The notes below the pieces were generated by a model. It was not told the DNA's origin and made no database searches. It saw nothing but the letters and a program-made list of their open reading frames with translations. Of a stretch of 64,000 nt of DNA, positions 1 to 9,520 are shown one piece after another (positions within the stretch are counted from its first letter, which is position 1; each line of letters starts with the position of its first letter). The position numbers and the translations under genes were made by a program. The stretch is from an uncultured bacterium (GTDB lineage Bacteria; Bacillota; Clostridia; Lachnospirales; Lachnospiraceae): contig CAJMSZ010000007.1 of assembly GCA_905216215.1 (NCBI GenBank), positions 1 through 64,000 of the forward strand. The letters are read 5' to 3'.

Positions 1-1
1 G

Positions 2-1786
2 CTGAAAAATGGTTCCGGAACGATTAAACGTAAAATAGAGGACGTGTTTGGAAATACCATGAGCAGCAAGGATAAGCAGACACTTGCTACAGTGATTTAT
101 TATCCGAAAGAGAAAATGGAAGAAATCAAGACCAGAGAGCCCAATATGGATGACTGGTACAAGATCATGCTATATCGGTTGATTGAAATTAGTAAGAATG
201 CAGCCCGAAAGTATACTCGGTCTAAGGTTCGGAAAGCGCTTCCCAAGGAGTATGCATACATCATGGAAGAACTGATTATGGGCAAGCCGGATATGCCGGA
301 TAAAGAATCCTATTATGCTTCCATTATCAATACGATTATTAAAATTGGATGTGCGGAAGACATTATTATTGCATTGAGCGAATTGATCCAGAGACTGACT
401 GTGGACCACTTGCATATTGTCGGAGATATTTATGACAGAGGTCCAGGACCTCACCTGATTATGGACAAGCTTCTGACCTATCATTCATTGGACATTCAGT
501 GGGGAAATCACGATGTACTCTGGATGGGGGCAGCAGCAGGACAGGAATGCTGTGTTGCAAATGTAATCCGAATCTGCGCACGTTATGGCAATCTGGATAT
601 TCTGGAGGATGGCTACGGAATCAATCTTCTTCCACTGGCTAATTTTGCGCTGAATGCATACAAAGATGACCCGTGTACCTGTTTTGCCCTGAAAGGTCCG
701 GCTCAGGAGCATCCAGAAGAAAAAGAACTGAACATGAAGATGCATAAGGCAATCAGTGTGATTCAGTTTAAACTGGAAGGACAATGCTCAAAACAGTATC
801 CGGAATTTGGGTTTGAACGGAGAAATTTCCTGGATAAGATTGACTGGGAAAAGGGAACGGTCATCGTAGATGGAGAAGAATATCCAATGATTGATATGAA
901 TTTCCCGACCATAGACCGGGAACATCCATATGAATTATCGGAGGAAGAGGCGGAAATTGTTGACAGACTTATCTCGGCATTTTTGGGTTGCGAAAAGCTT
1001 CAGCATCATATGCGTTTTCTGTTGAATAAAGGAGCCCTTTATAAGATTTACAATTCGAATCTGCTATACCACGGATGCATTCCGCTCACGGATGATGGAC
1101 AGCTGAAAAACGTAGGAATATACGGGAAAATATATAAAGGACGTGCACTTTATGATGCATTGGATGCTTATATCAGGCAGGGCTTTTTTGCGGTTGATAA
1201 GGAAGAACGCAGAAGAGGCAGAGATTTGATGTGGTATATCTGGCAGGGCGAGAATTCTCCGCTTTTTGCAAAAAATAAGATGGCTACTTTTGAACGTTAT
1301 TTTCTGGAAGATGAAGAAGTGAAAAAGGAGCATAAGAACGCTTACTATAAATGTCTGGAAAATGAAGAAGTAATCGACAGTATTTTCCGGGAATTCAGTT
1401 TGGAACCAGAACGGTCTCATATTATTAACGGACATGTTCCGGTGAAGAAAAAGGATGGAGAAAGTCCGATTAAGTGCAATGGAAAGGTCATGGTTATAGA
1501 TGGTGGATTTTCCAGAGCCTACCAGAGTCAGACAGGAATTGCGGGTTATACTTTGATTTACAATTCCTATGGACTGATTCTTGCAGCCCATGAGCCTTTT
1601 GAATCTACGGATGCTGCGATTAAGAAAGAAATCGATATTCACTCGGACAGTGTCATTGTAAAAAGAGTCATTTCAAGAAAATGCGTCAGTGATACCGATG
1701 AAGGAAAAGCGTTAAGAGAGAGGGTCGCTGATTTAGAGACTTTGCTTGCGGCTTACCGAAGTGGTAAAATTATTGAAAAAATGTAA
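2..1786 (+). CDS. fbp: Fructose-1,6-bisphosphatase, class III (5' end outside window)
   Basis: Hydrolyses fructose 1,6-bisphosphate to fructose 6-phosphate, the committed gluconeogenic step, in the cytoplasm. The visible 594 residues carry metallophosphatase motifs: VGDIYDRGPGPH near residue 140, WGNHDVLWMGAAAG near 170, and the late NGHVPVKKKDGESPIKCNG and VIDGGFSRAYQ stretches. Class III enzymes are usually about 640-670 residues. The reading frame stays open from base 2 through the GTG at 44 and beyond the left edge, so that GTG is internal and roughly 50-70 N-terminal residues are missing. The metal-ligand motifs D-x-Y-D-R-G and G-N-H-D are intact. Family assignment is firm; the start is simply not in the window. 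Confidence 0.95.
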   Translation: MKNGSGTIKRKIEDVFGNTMSSKDKQTLATVIYYPKEKMEEIKTREPNMDDWYKIMLYRLIEISKNAARKYTRSKVRKALPKEYAYIMEELIMGKPDMPDKESYYASIINTIIKIGCAEDIIIALSELIQRLTVDHLHIVGDIYDRGPGPHLIMDKLLTYHSLDIQWGNHDVLWMGAAAGQECCVANVIRICARYGNLDILEDGYGINLLPLANFALNAYKDDPCTCFALKGPAQEHPEEKELNMKMHKAISVIQFKLEGQCSKQYPEFGFERRNFLDKIDWEKGTVIVDGEEYPMIDMNFPTIDREHPYELSEEEAEIVDRLISAFLGCEKLQHHMRFLLNKGALYKIYNSNLLYHGCIPLTDDGQLKNVGIYGKIYKGRALYDALDAYIRQGFFAVDKEERRRGRDLMWYIWQGENSPLFAKNKMATFERYFLEDEEVKKEHKNAYYKCLENEEVIDSIFREFSLEPERSHIINGHVPVKKKDGESPIKCNGKVMVIDGGFSRAYQSQTGIAGYTLIYNSYGLILAAHEPFESTDAAIKKEIDIHSDSVIVKRVISRKCVSDTDEGKALRERVADLETLLAAYRSGKIIEKM

Positions 1787-1810
1787 TTGCAATACATATA
1801 ATTTCCCAAT

Positions 1811-1847
1811 CTGTAAATAGTAAGGATTACCTACTAATTATTTACAG
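1811..1847. repeat. Imperfect inverted repeat between fbp and the lipoprotein gene
   Basis: CTGTAAATA at 1811-1819 is matched exactly by TATTTACAG at 1839-1847, with a partly complementary interior. No T-run follows, so it does not look like an intrinsic terminator. It ends 16 bases before the preferred start of the lipoprotein gene, directly next to its ribosome site, so an operator or a translation-masking hairpin are both possible. Nothing in the sequence decides between them. Confidence 0.5.
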
Positions 1848-1863
1848 AAAGGGAGATATGAAA

Positions 1864-2217
1864 ATGAAGTATGTAAGAAAGCTGTTATTAATTTCTTTTT
1901 GTGCAATGCTGCTGACGTTTACTGCATGTGGAAATAATGATGCCAACGATGGTAATAATACGGTAAATGATGCTACAGATGGAAGTGAAGGACCGGTAAC
2001 GGACGGAAATCCTGCCACAGATAATCATGCAGTGGATGGTGTGGGTGAAGGCATTGACGATGCCATAGATGGAGTCGGTGATGGAATCCGTGATGCAGCA
2101 GATGGCATTGGAGATGGTGCAAAGGATATCATAGATGGTGCTGAGGACAATGCAGAAAACACGACCCAGGGAATGGAAAATGGCACGAATAACAATGAAA
2201 GTAATGTAGCGAGATAA
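1864..2217 (+). CDS. Small Asp/Gly-rich lipoprotein, function unknown
   Basis: Not recognised as a named family. The product has a basic start, a hydrophobic segment and a lipobox-like end (TFTAC), so it is probably lipid-anchored at the outer face of the membrane. After the anchor cysteine comes an Asn/Asp-rich linker and then about four imperfect 11-residue repeats of the type DGxGDGIxDAxDG (roughly residues 60-100), which should form acidic amphipathic helices, ending in an Asn-rich tail. GGGAG at 1851-1855 is 8 bases from the ATG at 1864 but only 2 from the ATG at 1858, so the second ATG is preferred (117 residues). It stands alone between fbp and secA, with its own downstream hairpin. 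Confidence 0.7.
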   Translation: MKYVRKLLLISFCAMLLTFTACGNNDANDGNNTVNDATDGSEGPVTDGNPATDNHAVDGVGEGIDDAIDGVGDGIRDAADGIGDGAKDIIDGAEDNAENTTQGMENGTNNNESNVAR

Positions 2218-2242
2218 GGAAAATGATATAGTGATACTGCTT

Positions 2243-2272
2243 GCCGTCTGTCCCGAAAATGGGGCAGGCGGT
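2243..2272 (+). terminator. Probable intrinsic terminator after the lipoprotein gene
   Basis: Twelve-pair stem including three G-U pairs (2243-2254 with 2261-2272) around a GAAAAT loop. The tail is only moderately T-rich (TTAAGAGTTTGTTAA), so termination may be incomplete. Confidence 0.5.
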
Positions 2273-2301
2273 TAAGAGTTTGTTAACAGTTTATAAATTG
2301 A

Positions 2302-2330
2302 TTGAAGTGGAAACGAAAGCGTGATAAAAT
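2302..2330 (+). promoter_or_regulatory. Predicted secA promoter
   Basis: TTGAAG at 2302-2307, a 17-base spacer, then TAAAAT at 2325-2330 with an upstream TG, giving an extended -10. It is the best sigma-A-like match in the gap and lies about 70 bases before the secA start. Predicted from sequence only. Confidence 0.6.
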
Positions 2331-2340
2331 AAAATGATAA

Positions 2341-2366
2341 TGTTGATATCATATGTTGATATCATA
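2341..2366 (+). repeat. Two exact tandem copies of a 13-bp unit in the secA leader
   Basis: TGTTGATATCATA occurs twice back to back at 2341-2353 and 2354-2366, followed by TG. Each unit contains the palindrome GATATC. The repeat lies between the predicted -10 and the secA ribosome site (AAGGAG, 2382-2387), so it would be in the 5' untranslated RNA. Confidence 0.85.
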
Positions 2367-2397
2367 TGACGAATAGAACACAAGGAGTTAATCAAAG

Positions 2398-4965
2398 ATG
2401 GGTTTTTTAGAAAAGTTATTTGGAACACATAGCCAGAATGAATTGAAGAGAATTTATCCAATCGTTGACCATATTGAAGCACTGGAACCAGAGATGCAGA
2501 AGTTGTCGGACGAAGAGTTAAGAGATAAGACGAGAGAGTTTAAAGAGCGTCTTGGAAATGGTGAGACATTGGATAATATTCTTCCGGAAGCCTTTGCAAC
2601 CGTGCGTGAAGCAGCCTCCCGTACACTTGGGATGCGTCATTACCGCGTACAGTTGATTGGTGGAATCATTCTTCATCAGGGACGTATTGCAGAGATGCGA
2701 ACCGGTGAAGGTAAGACATTGGTCTCCACTCTTCCGGCATATTTGAACGCACTGACCGGTGAAGGCGTACATATTGTTACGGTCAATGACTATCTGGCAA
2801 AGCGTGACGCAGAGTGGATGGGACAGGTTCATGAATTTTTGGGACTGACTGTCGGTGTTGTGCTGAATTCTATGACAAATGATGAGCGTCGTGAGGCATA
2901 TAACTGCGATATTACTTATGTGACGAATAATGAACTCGGATTTGATTATCTGAGAGATAACATGGTTATCTACAAGGAACAGCTTGTGCAGAGAGGCATG
3001 AAATATGCAATTATTGATGAGGTAGACTCTGTACTTATTGATGAGGCAAGAACACCACTGATTATTTCCGGACAAAGTGGAAAGTCAACAAGATTATATG
3101 AAGCATGCGATATACTTGCGCGCCAGTTAGAGCGTGGAGAAGCCAGTGGAGAATTTTCCAAGATTGATGCGATCATGGGTGAAACCATCGAGGAAACAGG
3201 TGATTTCATTGTAAATGAAAAGGAGAAGAGTATCAACCTGACAGAAGATGGTGTTAAGAAGGTTGAGCAGTTTTTCCATATAGACAACCTGGCAGATGCT
3301 GAGAATCTGGAAATTCAGCATAACATTATTTTAGCTCTGCGAGCTCACAATCTGATGTTCAAGGATCAGGATTATGTAGTAAAAGATGATGAAGTTCTGA
3401 TTGTAGATGAATTTACCGGGCGTATCATGCCAGGACGTCGTTACTCAGACGGACTCCATCAGGCGATAGAAGCGAAAGAGCATGTGAAGGTTAAGAGAGA
3501 AAGCAGAACTCTGGCAACAATCACATTCCAGAATCTGTTTAATAAATATGAGAAGAAGAGTGGTATGACAGGTACAGCCCTGACAGAAGAACAGGAATTC
3601 CGTGATATCTATGGTATGGACGTTATTGAAATTCCAACCAATCTTCCGGTTCAGAGAGTAGACTTAAACGATGTGGTCTATAAGACCAAGAAAGAAAAAT
3701 ATCATGCAGTTATTCAGGAAATTTGTGCTGCACATGCCAAGGGTCAGCCGGTTCTGGTTGGTACGATTACCATTGAAACTTCAGAACTGCTCAGCAAAAT
3801 GCTGGCTAGAGAAGGAATCCAGCATAACGTACTGAATGCCAAATTCCATGAAAAGGAAGCAGAAATCGTTGCTCAGGCAGGACAGCACGGTGCGGTGACA
3901 ATTGCAACAAACATGGCCGGTCGTGGTACCGATATTAAGCTGGACGATGCGGCAAGAGAAGCAGGTGGCCTTAAGATTATAGGTACAGAGCGTCATGAAT
4001 CCCGTCGTATTGACAACCAGCTGCGCGGACGTTCCGGACGCCAGGGAGACCCGGGCGAGTCTAGATTCTATTTGTCATTGGAAGACGATTTGCTCAGGTT
4101 GTTTGGGTCTGAACGTCTGATGGAGGTCTTTAATGCACTTGGTGTGGAGGAAGGTGAGCAGATTGAGCATAAAATGCTCTCTAATGCCATTGAAAAAGCA
4201 CAGAAGAAGATCGAAAGTAATAACTTTGGCATTCGTAAGAATCTTCTGGAATATGACCAGGTAATGAATGAACAAAGAGAGATTATCTACGAAGAAAGAC
4301 GCCGTGTGTTGGATGGAGAAAGTATGCGTGAATCAATTTTCCATATGATCACAGATTTTGTGGAAAATGCCGTAGATGGAAATATTACTCCGGATCAGGA
4401 TTACGAAGAGTGGGATTTGGCTGCCCTGAACAGAGATTTACAGGATGTCATTCCTGCCTTGCCACTGGTAACACCAGAGGATGCAAAGGGAAAAGAGGTA
4501 AAACAGTTAAAGCATTTATTAAAAGAACGTGCTGCAAAGGCTTATGAAGATAAAGAGGCAGAGTTCCCGGAAGCAGAGCACCTGCGAGAAGTAGAGCGTG
4601 TATTCTTACTGCGTGTGATTGATGCAAAATGGATGGCGCACATTGATGATATGGATCAGCTTCGTCAGGGAATTGGTCTTCAGGCATATGGACAGAAAGA
4701 TCCACTGGTAGAGTACAAGATGCTTGGTTATGATATGTTCGGTGAGATGACGAGAGCTATCACGATGGATACGGTTCGTCTGCTGTTCCATGTAAAAGTA
4801 GAACAGAAAGTAGAACGTGAGCAGGTCGCAAAAGTAACCGGAACTAACAAAGATGATTCTGCTACAAAAGCACCAAAGACACGGACCGAGAAGAAAGTTT
4901 ATCCAAATGATCCATGCCCATGTGGAAGTGGAAAGAAATACAAACAGTGCTGTGGAAGAAAATAA
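2398..4965 (+). CDS. secA: Preprotein translocase ATPase SecA
   Basis: Motor of the general secretion pathway: it binds preproteins and drives them through SecYEG by ATP hydrolysis at the inner face of the membrane. The 855 residues show Walker A MRTGEGKT near residue 105, the DEVDS Walker B near 210, the preprotein cross-linking domain, the second RecA domain with [10 protein letters not shown] near 505 and [11 protein letters not shown], and the C-terminal zinc finger [13 protein letters not shown] used for SecB or phospholipid contact. AAGGAG lies 10 bases before the ATG. The prfB gene follows after 97 bases, the common Firmicutes order, suggesting partial co-transcription. Nothing is missing or unusual. 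Confidence 0.98.
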   Translation: MGFLEKLFGTHSQNELKRIYPIVDHIEALEPEMQKLSDEELRDKTREFKERLGNGETLDNILPEAFATVREAASRTLGMRHYRVQLIGGIILHQGRIAEMRTGEGKTLVSTLPAYLNALTGEGVHIVTVNDYLAKRDAEWMGQVHEFLGLTVGVVLNSMTNDERREAYNCDITYVTNNELGFDYLRDNMVIYKEQLVQRGMKYAIIDEVDSVLIDEARTPLIISGQSGKSTRLYEACDILARQLERGEASGEFSKIDAIMGETIEETGDFIVNEKEKSINLTEDGVKKVEQFFHIDNLADAENLEIQHNIILALRAHNLMFKDQDYVVKDDEVLIVDEFTGRIMPGRRYSDGLHQAIEAKEHVKVKRESRTLATITFQNLFNKYEKKSGMTGTALTEEQEFRDIYGMDVIEIPTNLPVQRVDLNDVVYKTKKEKYHAVIQEICAAHAKGQPVLVGTITIETSELLSKMLAREGIQHNVLNAKFHEKEAEIVAQAGQHGAVTIATNMAGRGTDIKLDDAAREAGGLKIIGTERHESRRIDNQLRGRSGRQGDPGESRFYLSLEDDLLRLFGSERLMEVFNALGVEEGEQIEHKMLSNAIEKAQKKIESNNFGIRKNLLEYDQVMNEQREIIYEERRRVLDGESMRESIFHMITDFVENAVDGNITPDQDYEEWDLAALNRDLQDVIPALPLVTPEDAKGKEVKQLKHLLKERAAKAYEDKEAEFPEAEHLREVERVFLLRVIDAKWMAHIDDMDQLRQGIGLQAYGQKDPLVEYKMLGYDMFGEMTRAITMDTVRLLFHVKVEQKVEREQVAKVTGTNKDDSATKAPKTRTEKKVYPNDPCPCGSGKKYKQCCGRK

Positions 4966-5062
4966 TGTGAAGTGCCTGCAAAGACATTTTGCATAACGAA
5001 AAGTATCTGTTTTGGAACCGAAACAGAACGAGATAGAAAATTGACAGATAAGAGGTGATAGA

Positions 5063-6167
5063 GTGGTTGCATTAGACGAATTTAAGGTAACGCTGAATGC
5101 GTATGATGAGCCTCTGAAGGAAATGAGGGATTCACTTTGACCTTCCGGCAAAGGAACGGCGTGTGGAAGAATTAGAACGGATCATAGAGAAGCCGGAGTT
5201 CTGGGAAGATGCACAGGAATCTCAGAAGGTGATGAAGGAATTAAAAACATTGAAAGAGTTTCTGGATTTAATCAAGGAACTCACGATGCTGTATGAAGAT
5301 ACGGGCATGATGGTTGAAATGGCAGAGGAAGAGGAGGATGAATCTCTGATTCCGGATATTCGGAAGGATTTGAAAAAATTTGAAAAGGAATTTGAAGCTT
5401 TACGAATCCGTATTCTGCTGTCGGGAGAATATGACTCGAAGAATGCTATTGTAACCCTGCATGCCGGTGCCGGTGGTACAGACAGCTGTGACTGGGTAAG
5501 TATGATGTACCGCATGTATACAAGGTATGCACAAAGCAAAGGATTTGGAATTACTGTGCTTGATTATCAGGATGGAGACACGAACGGATTGAAAGGAATT
5601 ACTTTCGAAGTAAACGGAGAAAATGCTTATGGGTATTTTCAATCGGAAAAAGGGGTGCACAGACTGGTGCGTATTTCACCGTTTAACGCGGCAGGAAAAC
5701 GCCAGACTTCTTTTGCGTCCTGTGATGTGATTCCGAGTATTGATGATGATATGACCGTTGAAATCCGCGAGGAGGACTTGAAAATCGACACTTACCGCGC
5801 CAGTGGAGCAGGTGGACAGCATATTAATAAGACGTCATCGGCAGTACGTATTACTCATCTTCCTACAGGAATTGTAGTACAGTGCCAGAATGAACGTTCA
5901 CAGCTGTTCAATAAAGACAAGGCAATGCAGATGCTACGTGCCAAGCTGTATATGCTGGAAAAGCAGAAGAAAGATGAAAAAATGTCTGGAATCCGGGGTG
6001 AGGTCTGTGATATTAACTTCGGAAATCAGATACGTTCGTATATTATGCATCCGTATACATTGGTCAAGGATCACAGGACGAATGAGGAGAATGGAAATGT
6101 AACGGCAGTCATTGATGGTGACTTAGACCAGTTTATTAACGCATATTTGAAACAGAGGAGCAACTAA
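5063..6167 (+). CDS. prfB: Peptide chain release factor 2, made by programmed +1 frameshift
   Basis: RF2 recognises UGA and UAA stop codons and releases the finished peptide on the ribosome. Translation starts at GTG 5063, with GAGGTG 5 bases upstream, and runs 25 codons to an in-frame TGA at 5138. A +1 slip at CTT gives join(5063..5137,5139..6167) and a 367-residue protein, the normal size. The catalytic motif GAGGQHINKTSSAVR is present near residue 250. The frameshift lets RF2 autoregulate: when RF2 is scarce the ribosome pauses at UGA and slips. Homoserine dehydrogenase starts 2 bases after the stop, which makes the two genes an operon. Calling the gene from the GTG at 5163 would lose the true N-terminus. 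Confidence 0.95.
5126..5141 (+). other. prfB programmed frameshift site
   Basis: The site reads AGG GAT TCA CTT TGA C. An internal Shine-Dalgarno-like AGGGA sits just upstream of the slippery CTT, followed by the in-frame TGA and a C, which is the weak stop context conserved at prfB frameshift sites. After the slip, reading continues GAC CTT CCG into the long downstream frame. Confidence 0.95.
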
Positions 6168-6169
6168 GG

Positions 6170-7384
6170 ATGAGAATTGCAGTATTGGGTTATGGAACTG
6201 TTGGCTCAGGTGTGGTAGAAGTACTGGAAAAAAACCATGATATTATCTCCGCAAGGGCAGGTAAAGAAATTGAGGTAAAGTACGTTCTGGATTTGAAGGA
6301 TTTTTCAGGACAGCAGATTCAGGAGAAAATAGTACATGATTATGAGGTTATTTTAAATGACAAGGAAGTAGAAATCGTTGTAGAGGCTATGGGTGGCATT
6401 GAACCGGCAAATGCGTATGTAAAGGGTGCGCTTCTTGCCGGGAAGAGTGTTGTTTCCTCCAACAAAGCACTGGTTGCAAAACATGGTGCTCAGCTTATGA
6501 AAATTGCACGTGAGAAGAATGTGAATTTTCTGTTTGAGGCAAGTGTGGGAGGCGGCATTCCAATCCTTCGTGCACTTGGGTCTTCTCTTACTGGTGATAA
6601 AATTGAAAAAATCACAGGAATTTTAAATGGAACAACCAACTATATGATGACAAAAATGTTCTATGAAGGAGCAGATTATGATACCGTTTTGAAGGAAGCA
6701 CAGGCAAAAGGATTTGCAGAGGCGGATCCTACAGCAGATGTGGAAGGCTATGATGCCTGTAGAAAGATTGCAATTCTGACTTCTATTATTTCTGGAAAAA
6801 TGGTTGATTTTGAAGAGATTTATACAGAGGGTATCAGCAAGGTTACCACAGAAGACATGAAATATGCCAAAGCACTGGGGATGACAGTGAAGCTGCTTGC
6901 AGAGTGTAAAAAAGTGGATGGAAAATGGTTTGCACAGGTTGCACCTTGTCTGCTTTCCAGTGAACATCCTCTTTACAGTGTACATGAAGTTTTTAATGCA
7001 GTTTTTGTAAAAGGAAATATGCTTGGAGATGCGATGTTCTACGGAAGTGGAGCGGGAAAGCTTCCCACTGCAAGTGCGGTTGTAGCTGATGTAGTGGCAG
7101 AGGCGAAGAATCCACATACTGATATTATGAACTTCTGGACAGAGGAGAAGCTGGAACTTGAGAAGCATACAGAGATAGCCAGACGTTTTCTTGTAAGAGT
7201 AGAAGGAAAACAGACAGAACTCGAGAGTCGTATTCAGAAAGATTTTGGCCGGGTACAGTATGTGAATCTGGAAGAACTTCCGGGAGAATTCGGGTTTGTT
7301 ACACCTGTAATGACAGAAGGTGCATATATGGAAAAGGCGGAAAGCTATCCGCAGATCCGTCATATGCTCAGAGTAGAAGAGTAG
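6170..7384 (+). CDS. hom: Homoserine dehydrogenase
   Basis: Reduces aspartate semialdehyde to homoserine with NAD(P)H, the branch point to threonine and methionine. The 404 residues begin with a Rossmann motif (VLGYGTVGSGV), continue with the catalytic domain containing GILNGTTNYM and the conserved Glu-Ala-Asp-Pro-Thr-x-Asp-Val-x-Gly-x-Asp segment near residue 185, and end in a short ACT-like domain (LVRVEGK onward). That C-terminal domain suggests allosteric feedback, usually by threonine. It follows prfB by 2 bases and precedes aspartate kinase by about 160, so both early enzymes of the aspartate pathway are together. Confidence 0.95.
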   Translation: MRIAVLGYGTVGSGVVEVLEKNHDIISARAGKEIEVKYVLDLKDFSGQQIQEKIVHDYEVILNDKEVEIVVEAMGGIEPANAYVKGALLAGKSVVSSNKALVAKHGAQLMKIAREKNVNFLFEASVGGGIPILRALGSSLTGDKIEKITGILNGTTNYMMTKMFYEGADYDTVLKEAQAKGFAEADPTADVEGYDACRKIAILTSIISGKMVDFEEIYTEGISKVTTEDMKYAKALGMTVKLLAECKKVDGKWFAQVAPCLLSSEHPLYSVHEVFNAVFVKGNMLGDAMFYGSGAGKLPTASAVVADVVAEAKNPHTDIMNFWTEEKLELEKHTEIARRFLVRVEGKQTELESRIQKDFGRVQYVNLEELPGEFGFVTPVMTEGAYMEKAESYPQIRHMLRVEE

Positions 7385-7543
7385 CCTGTTCCGAAAAGTG
7401 CTGATGAGTATCTTTGTTCTGCGATAAGAGCGGGGCAGCAGAAGGCACTGGTACATATAATGAAAAAAGGAAAGAAAAGTGGCATTGTCTGGGAAGCGTG
7501 GTATCATCTGATAAATCGCTTTCCGGATGAATAGGAGGAAAAA

Positions 7544-8752
7544 ATGCTGGTAGTAAAAAAATTTGGGGGTAGTTCTGTGGCAGATTCGGAACATATCTTT
7601 AATGTGGCCAGACGCTGCGCAGAAGAATTCCAGTGTGGAAATGATGTGGTTGTAGTGTTGTCTGCCATGGGAGATACAACAGATGAACTTTTGGCAAAGG
7701 CTGCGGAAATCAATCCATATCCGTCAAAGCGAGAATTGGATATGCTTTTAACGACCGGAGAGCAAGTGTCCGTGGCTCTTCTGGCTATGGCATTGCAATA
7801 TCTGCACGTGCCTGCTATTTCATTGAATGCGTTTCAGGTGAAGATGCATGGAACAGCACGATACGGCAATTCCAGGTTCAAAAAGATTGACACCGAGAGA
7901 ATTGAACATGAATTAGAAGGACGAAAAATTGTTATTGTAACCGGATTTCAGGCAGTCAATAAATACGATGATTATGTAACGCTTGGACGAGGCGGTTCTG
8001 ATACAACTGCGGTGGCCCTTGCGGCAGCATTGCATGCAGACAAGTGTGAAATCTTTACGGATGTAGATGGGGTTTATACAGCGGATCCGCGTATTGTGCC
8101 AAATGCCAGAAAGATTGAAGAAATTACATACGATGAAATGTTAGAACTTGCTACATCCGGTGCGAAGGTTCTGCATAATCGTTCCGTGGAAATGGCAAAG
8201 AAATATGGAGTGGAGCTTGTGGTACGCTCCAGTCTGAATACAGAAGAAGGAACTGTGGTTAAGGAGGAAGTTGAAGTGGAAAAAATGTTAATTACCGGTG
8301 TGGCAGAAGACAGAAATACAGCCAGAATCTCAGTGATTGGTATTGATGATAAGCCGGGAACTGCGTTTAAAATATTCAATGTGCTTGCAAAACATAATAT
8401 TAATGTGGATATTATTCTTCAGTCTGTAGGAAGAAACGGAACTAAGGATATTTCCTTTACTGTTTCGGAAGATGACTTAAAAGAAGCAATGGAACTTCTG
8501 AATGCAAAGAAGAAAGCTCTGACTATCAAAGAAATTACCTGCGATAGAGAGGTCTCCAAAATTTCAATTGTGGGGGCCGGAATGCTTACTAATCCGGGAG
8601 TTGCAGCAACAATGTTTGAATCTCTTTACAATTCCAATATCAACATTAATATGATTTCTACATCAGAAATCCGTATTACCGTTCTGATTGATGAGAAAGA
8701 CACAGATAAAGCACTTGTGGCAGTTCATGATGGATTTGGACTGGAAGATTAA
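7544..8752 (+). CDS. lysC: Aspartate kinase
   Basis: Phosphorylates aspartate, the first step to lysine, threonine and methionine. The 402 residues start with the kinase motif KKFGGSSVAD, continue with TLGRGGSDTTAVALA near residue 150 and FTDVDGVYTADPR near 170, and end in two ACT domains (from about residue 265, RISVIGIDDKPG, and from about 340, KISIVGAGM), the usual site of lysine or threonine feedback. GGAGG ends 8 bases before the ATG. It lies downstream of hom, and a strong bidirectional terminator follows. Which end product inhibits it cannot be told from sequence. Confidence 0.95.
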   Translation: MLVVKKFGGSSVADSEHIFNVARRCAEEFQCGNDVVVVLSAMGDTTDELLAKAAEINPYPSKRELDMLLTTGEQVSVALLAMALQYLHVPAISLNAFQVKMHGTARYGNSRFKKIDTERIEHELEGRKIVIVTGFQAVNKYDDYVTLGRGGSDTTAVALAAALHADKCEIFTDVDGVYTADPRIVPNARKIEEITYDEMLELATSGAKVLHNRSVEMAKKYGVELVVRSSLNTEEGTVVKEEVEVEKMLITGVAEDRNTARISVIGIDDKPGTAFKIFNVLAKHNINVDIILQSVGRNGTKDISFTVSEDDLKEAMELLNAKKKALTIKEITCDREVSKISIVGAGMLTNPGVAATMFESLYNSNININMISTSEIRITVLIDEKDTDKALVAVHDGFGLED

Positions 8753-8794
8753 TTTTGGCAAGAGATGGGGCTTGTTCTGTAATATATTGAGAAA

Positions 8795-8842
8795 GAAAAA
8801 TGCCAATGCAGTTGAAATATTATTCCTGCATTGACATTTTTC
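8795..8842. terminator. Bidirectional terminator between lysC and the CYTH gene
   Basis: Seventeen-base arms at 8795-8811 and 8826-8842 pair with a single G-U. The arms end in A-runs and T-runs, so the hairpin can stop transcription from lysC and from the convergent CYTH gene. Confidence 0.9.
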
Positions 8843-8874
8843 TTTTATGACTGTAAAAAAGTTCGGAAATATTT

Positions 8875-9336
8875 TTATCTCGCAGAAAGAGAAGCCTGCT
8901 TTGACAAATTGCTGTTCTGATAGGCAGGATCAGAGGTAACTTCTTTGACGAACCAATCTGGTGGAAGAAATGCCATAGCGTCTTCTTCGGAAGAAAATTC
9001 TACCTCAGCAAGAATGAGAGGAGTAAGTGCGCCACCAAAAATATCAAGTTCAATGATATGCGTATTATCCAATGGGATACGATACCTTTCTTTTGAAATT
9101 AAATTGCCATCTACTTTGGAAAGCAGGTGCTGATAGGCCTCTTTTGTAAGTGGAAGGTTGTATTCCTCCCGCATCATGAGACCTGAGGATTTGTATGTGA
9201 GTTCATATTTTTCACCATCCTTGCGGATTCTGATAACCGGGGTGGTACAAAGATACCCTTGTTCCAAGGTGCTGTGTGGATAAGAATCTAAATCAGAAGG
9301 CAGTTCTTTTATTAAAAATTTTCGCTCGATTTCCAT
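8875..9336 (-). CDS. CYTH-domain protein (triphosphate tunnel family)
   Basis: The N-terminus MEIERKF carries the ExExK signature of CYTH proteins, followed by RIRKDGEKYELTYKSSG and the late acidic strand LAEVEFSSEEDA, all of which line the triphosphate-binding tunnel. At 153 residues it matches the short single-domain bacterial members, several of which hydrolyse inorganic tripolyphosphate or thiamine triphosphate. No adjacent CHAD domain or partner gene is present to refine the substrate. It is cytoplasmic, transcribed convergently with lysC, and separated from it by a shared terminator. The family is clear; the substrate is unknown. Confidence 0.85.
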   Translation of the reverse strand: MEIERKFLIKELPSDLDSYPHSTLEQGYLCTTPVIRIRKDGEKYELTYKSSGLMMREEYNLPLTKEAYQHLLSKVDGNLISKERYRIPLDNTHIIELDIFGGALTPLILAEVEFSSEEDAMAFLPPDWFVKEVTSDPAYQNSNLSKQASLSAR

Positions 9337-9520
9337 AGCTGCGTGTTCCTTTCTAATTGAGAAAAAGATATCTTTAGAATGTTTGAAGATATTTTCCCTA
9401 ATGTAATCAGTATATGAAAAAAATTAAAGTTTTACAAGTCTTACCAGATTGCTTTTCCGGTGGGAGTCTGATAGAATCGGTTTTGAAAACAGATATCCGG
9501 ATTTACAGGAGGAGAACAGC

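Noticed and set aside
44..1786. fbp starting at GTG 44 as a complete gene
   Set aside because: The same frame is open to base 2 and the product would be shorter than the family; the start must lie left of the window.
7460..7534. 24-codon ORF (MKKGKKSGIVWEAWYHLINR...) just before lysC, as a leader peptide
   Set aside because: No ribosome site, no run of Lys, Thr or Met codons and no attenuator hairpin; its stop only happens to overlap the lysC ribosome site.
6623..7594. 323-codon open frame on the minus strand
   Set aside because: It lies antisense to hom, has Cys/Phe/His-rich low-complexity content and no ribosome site or family motif.
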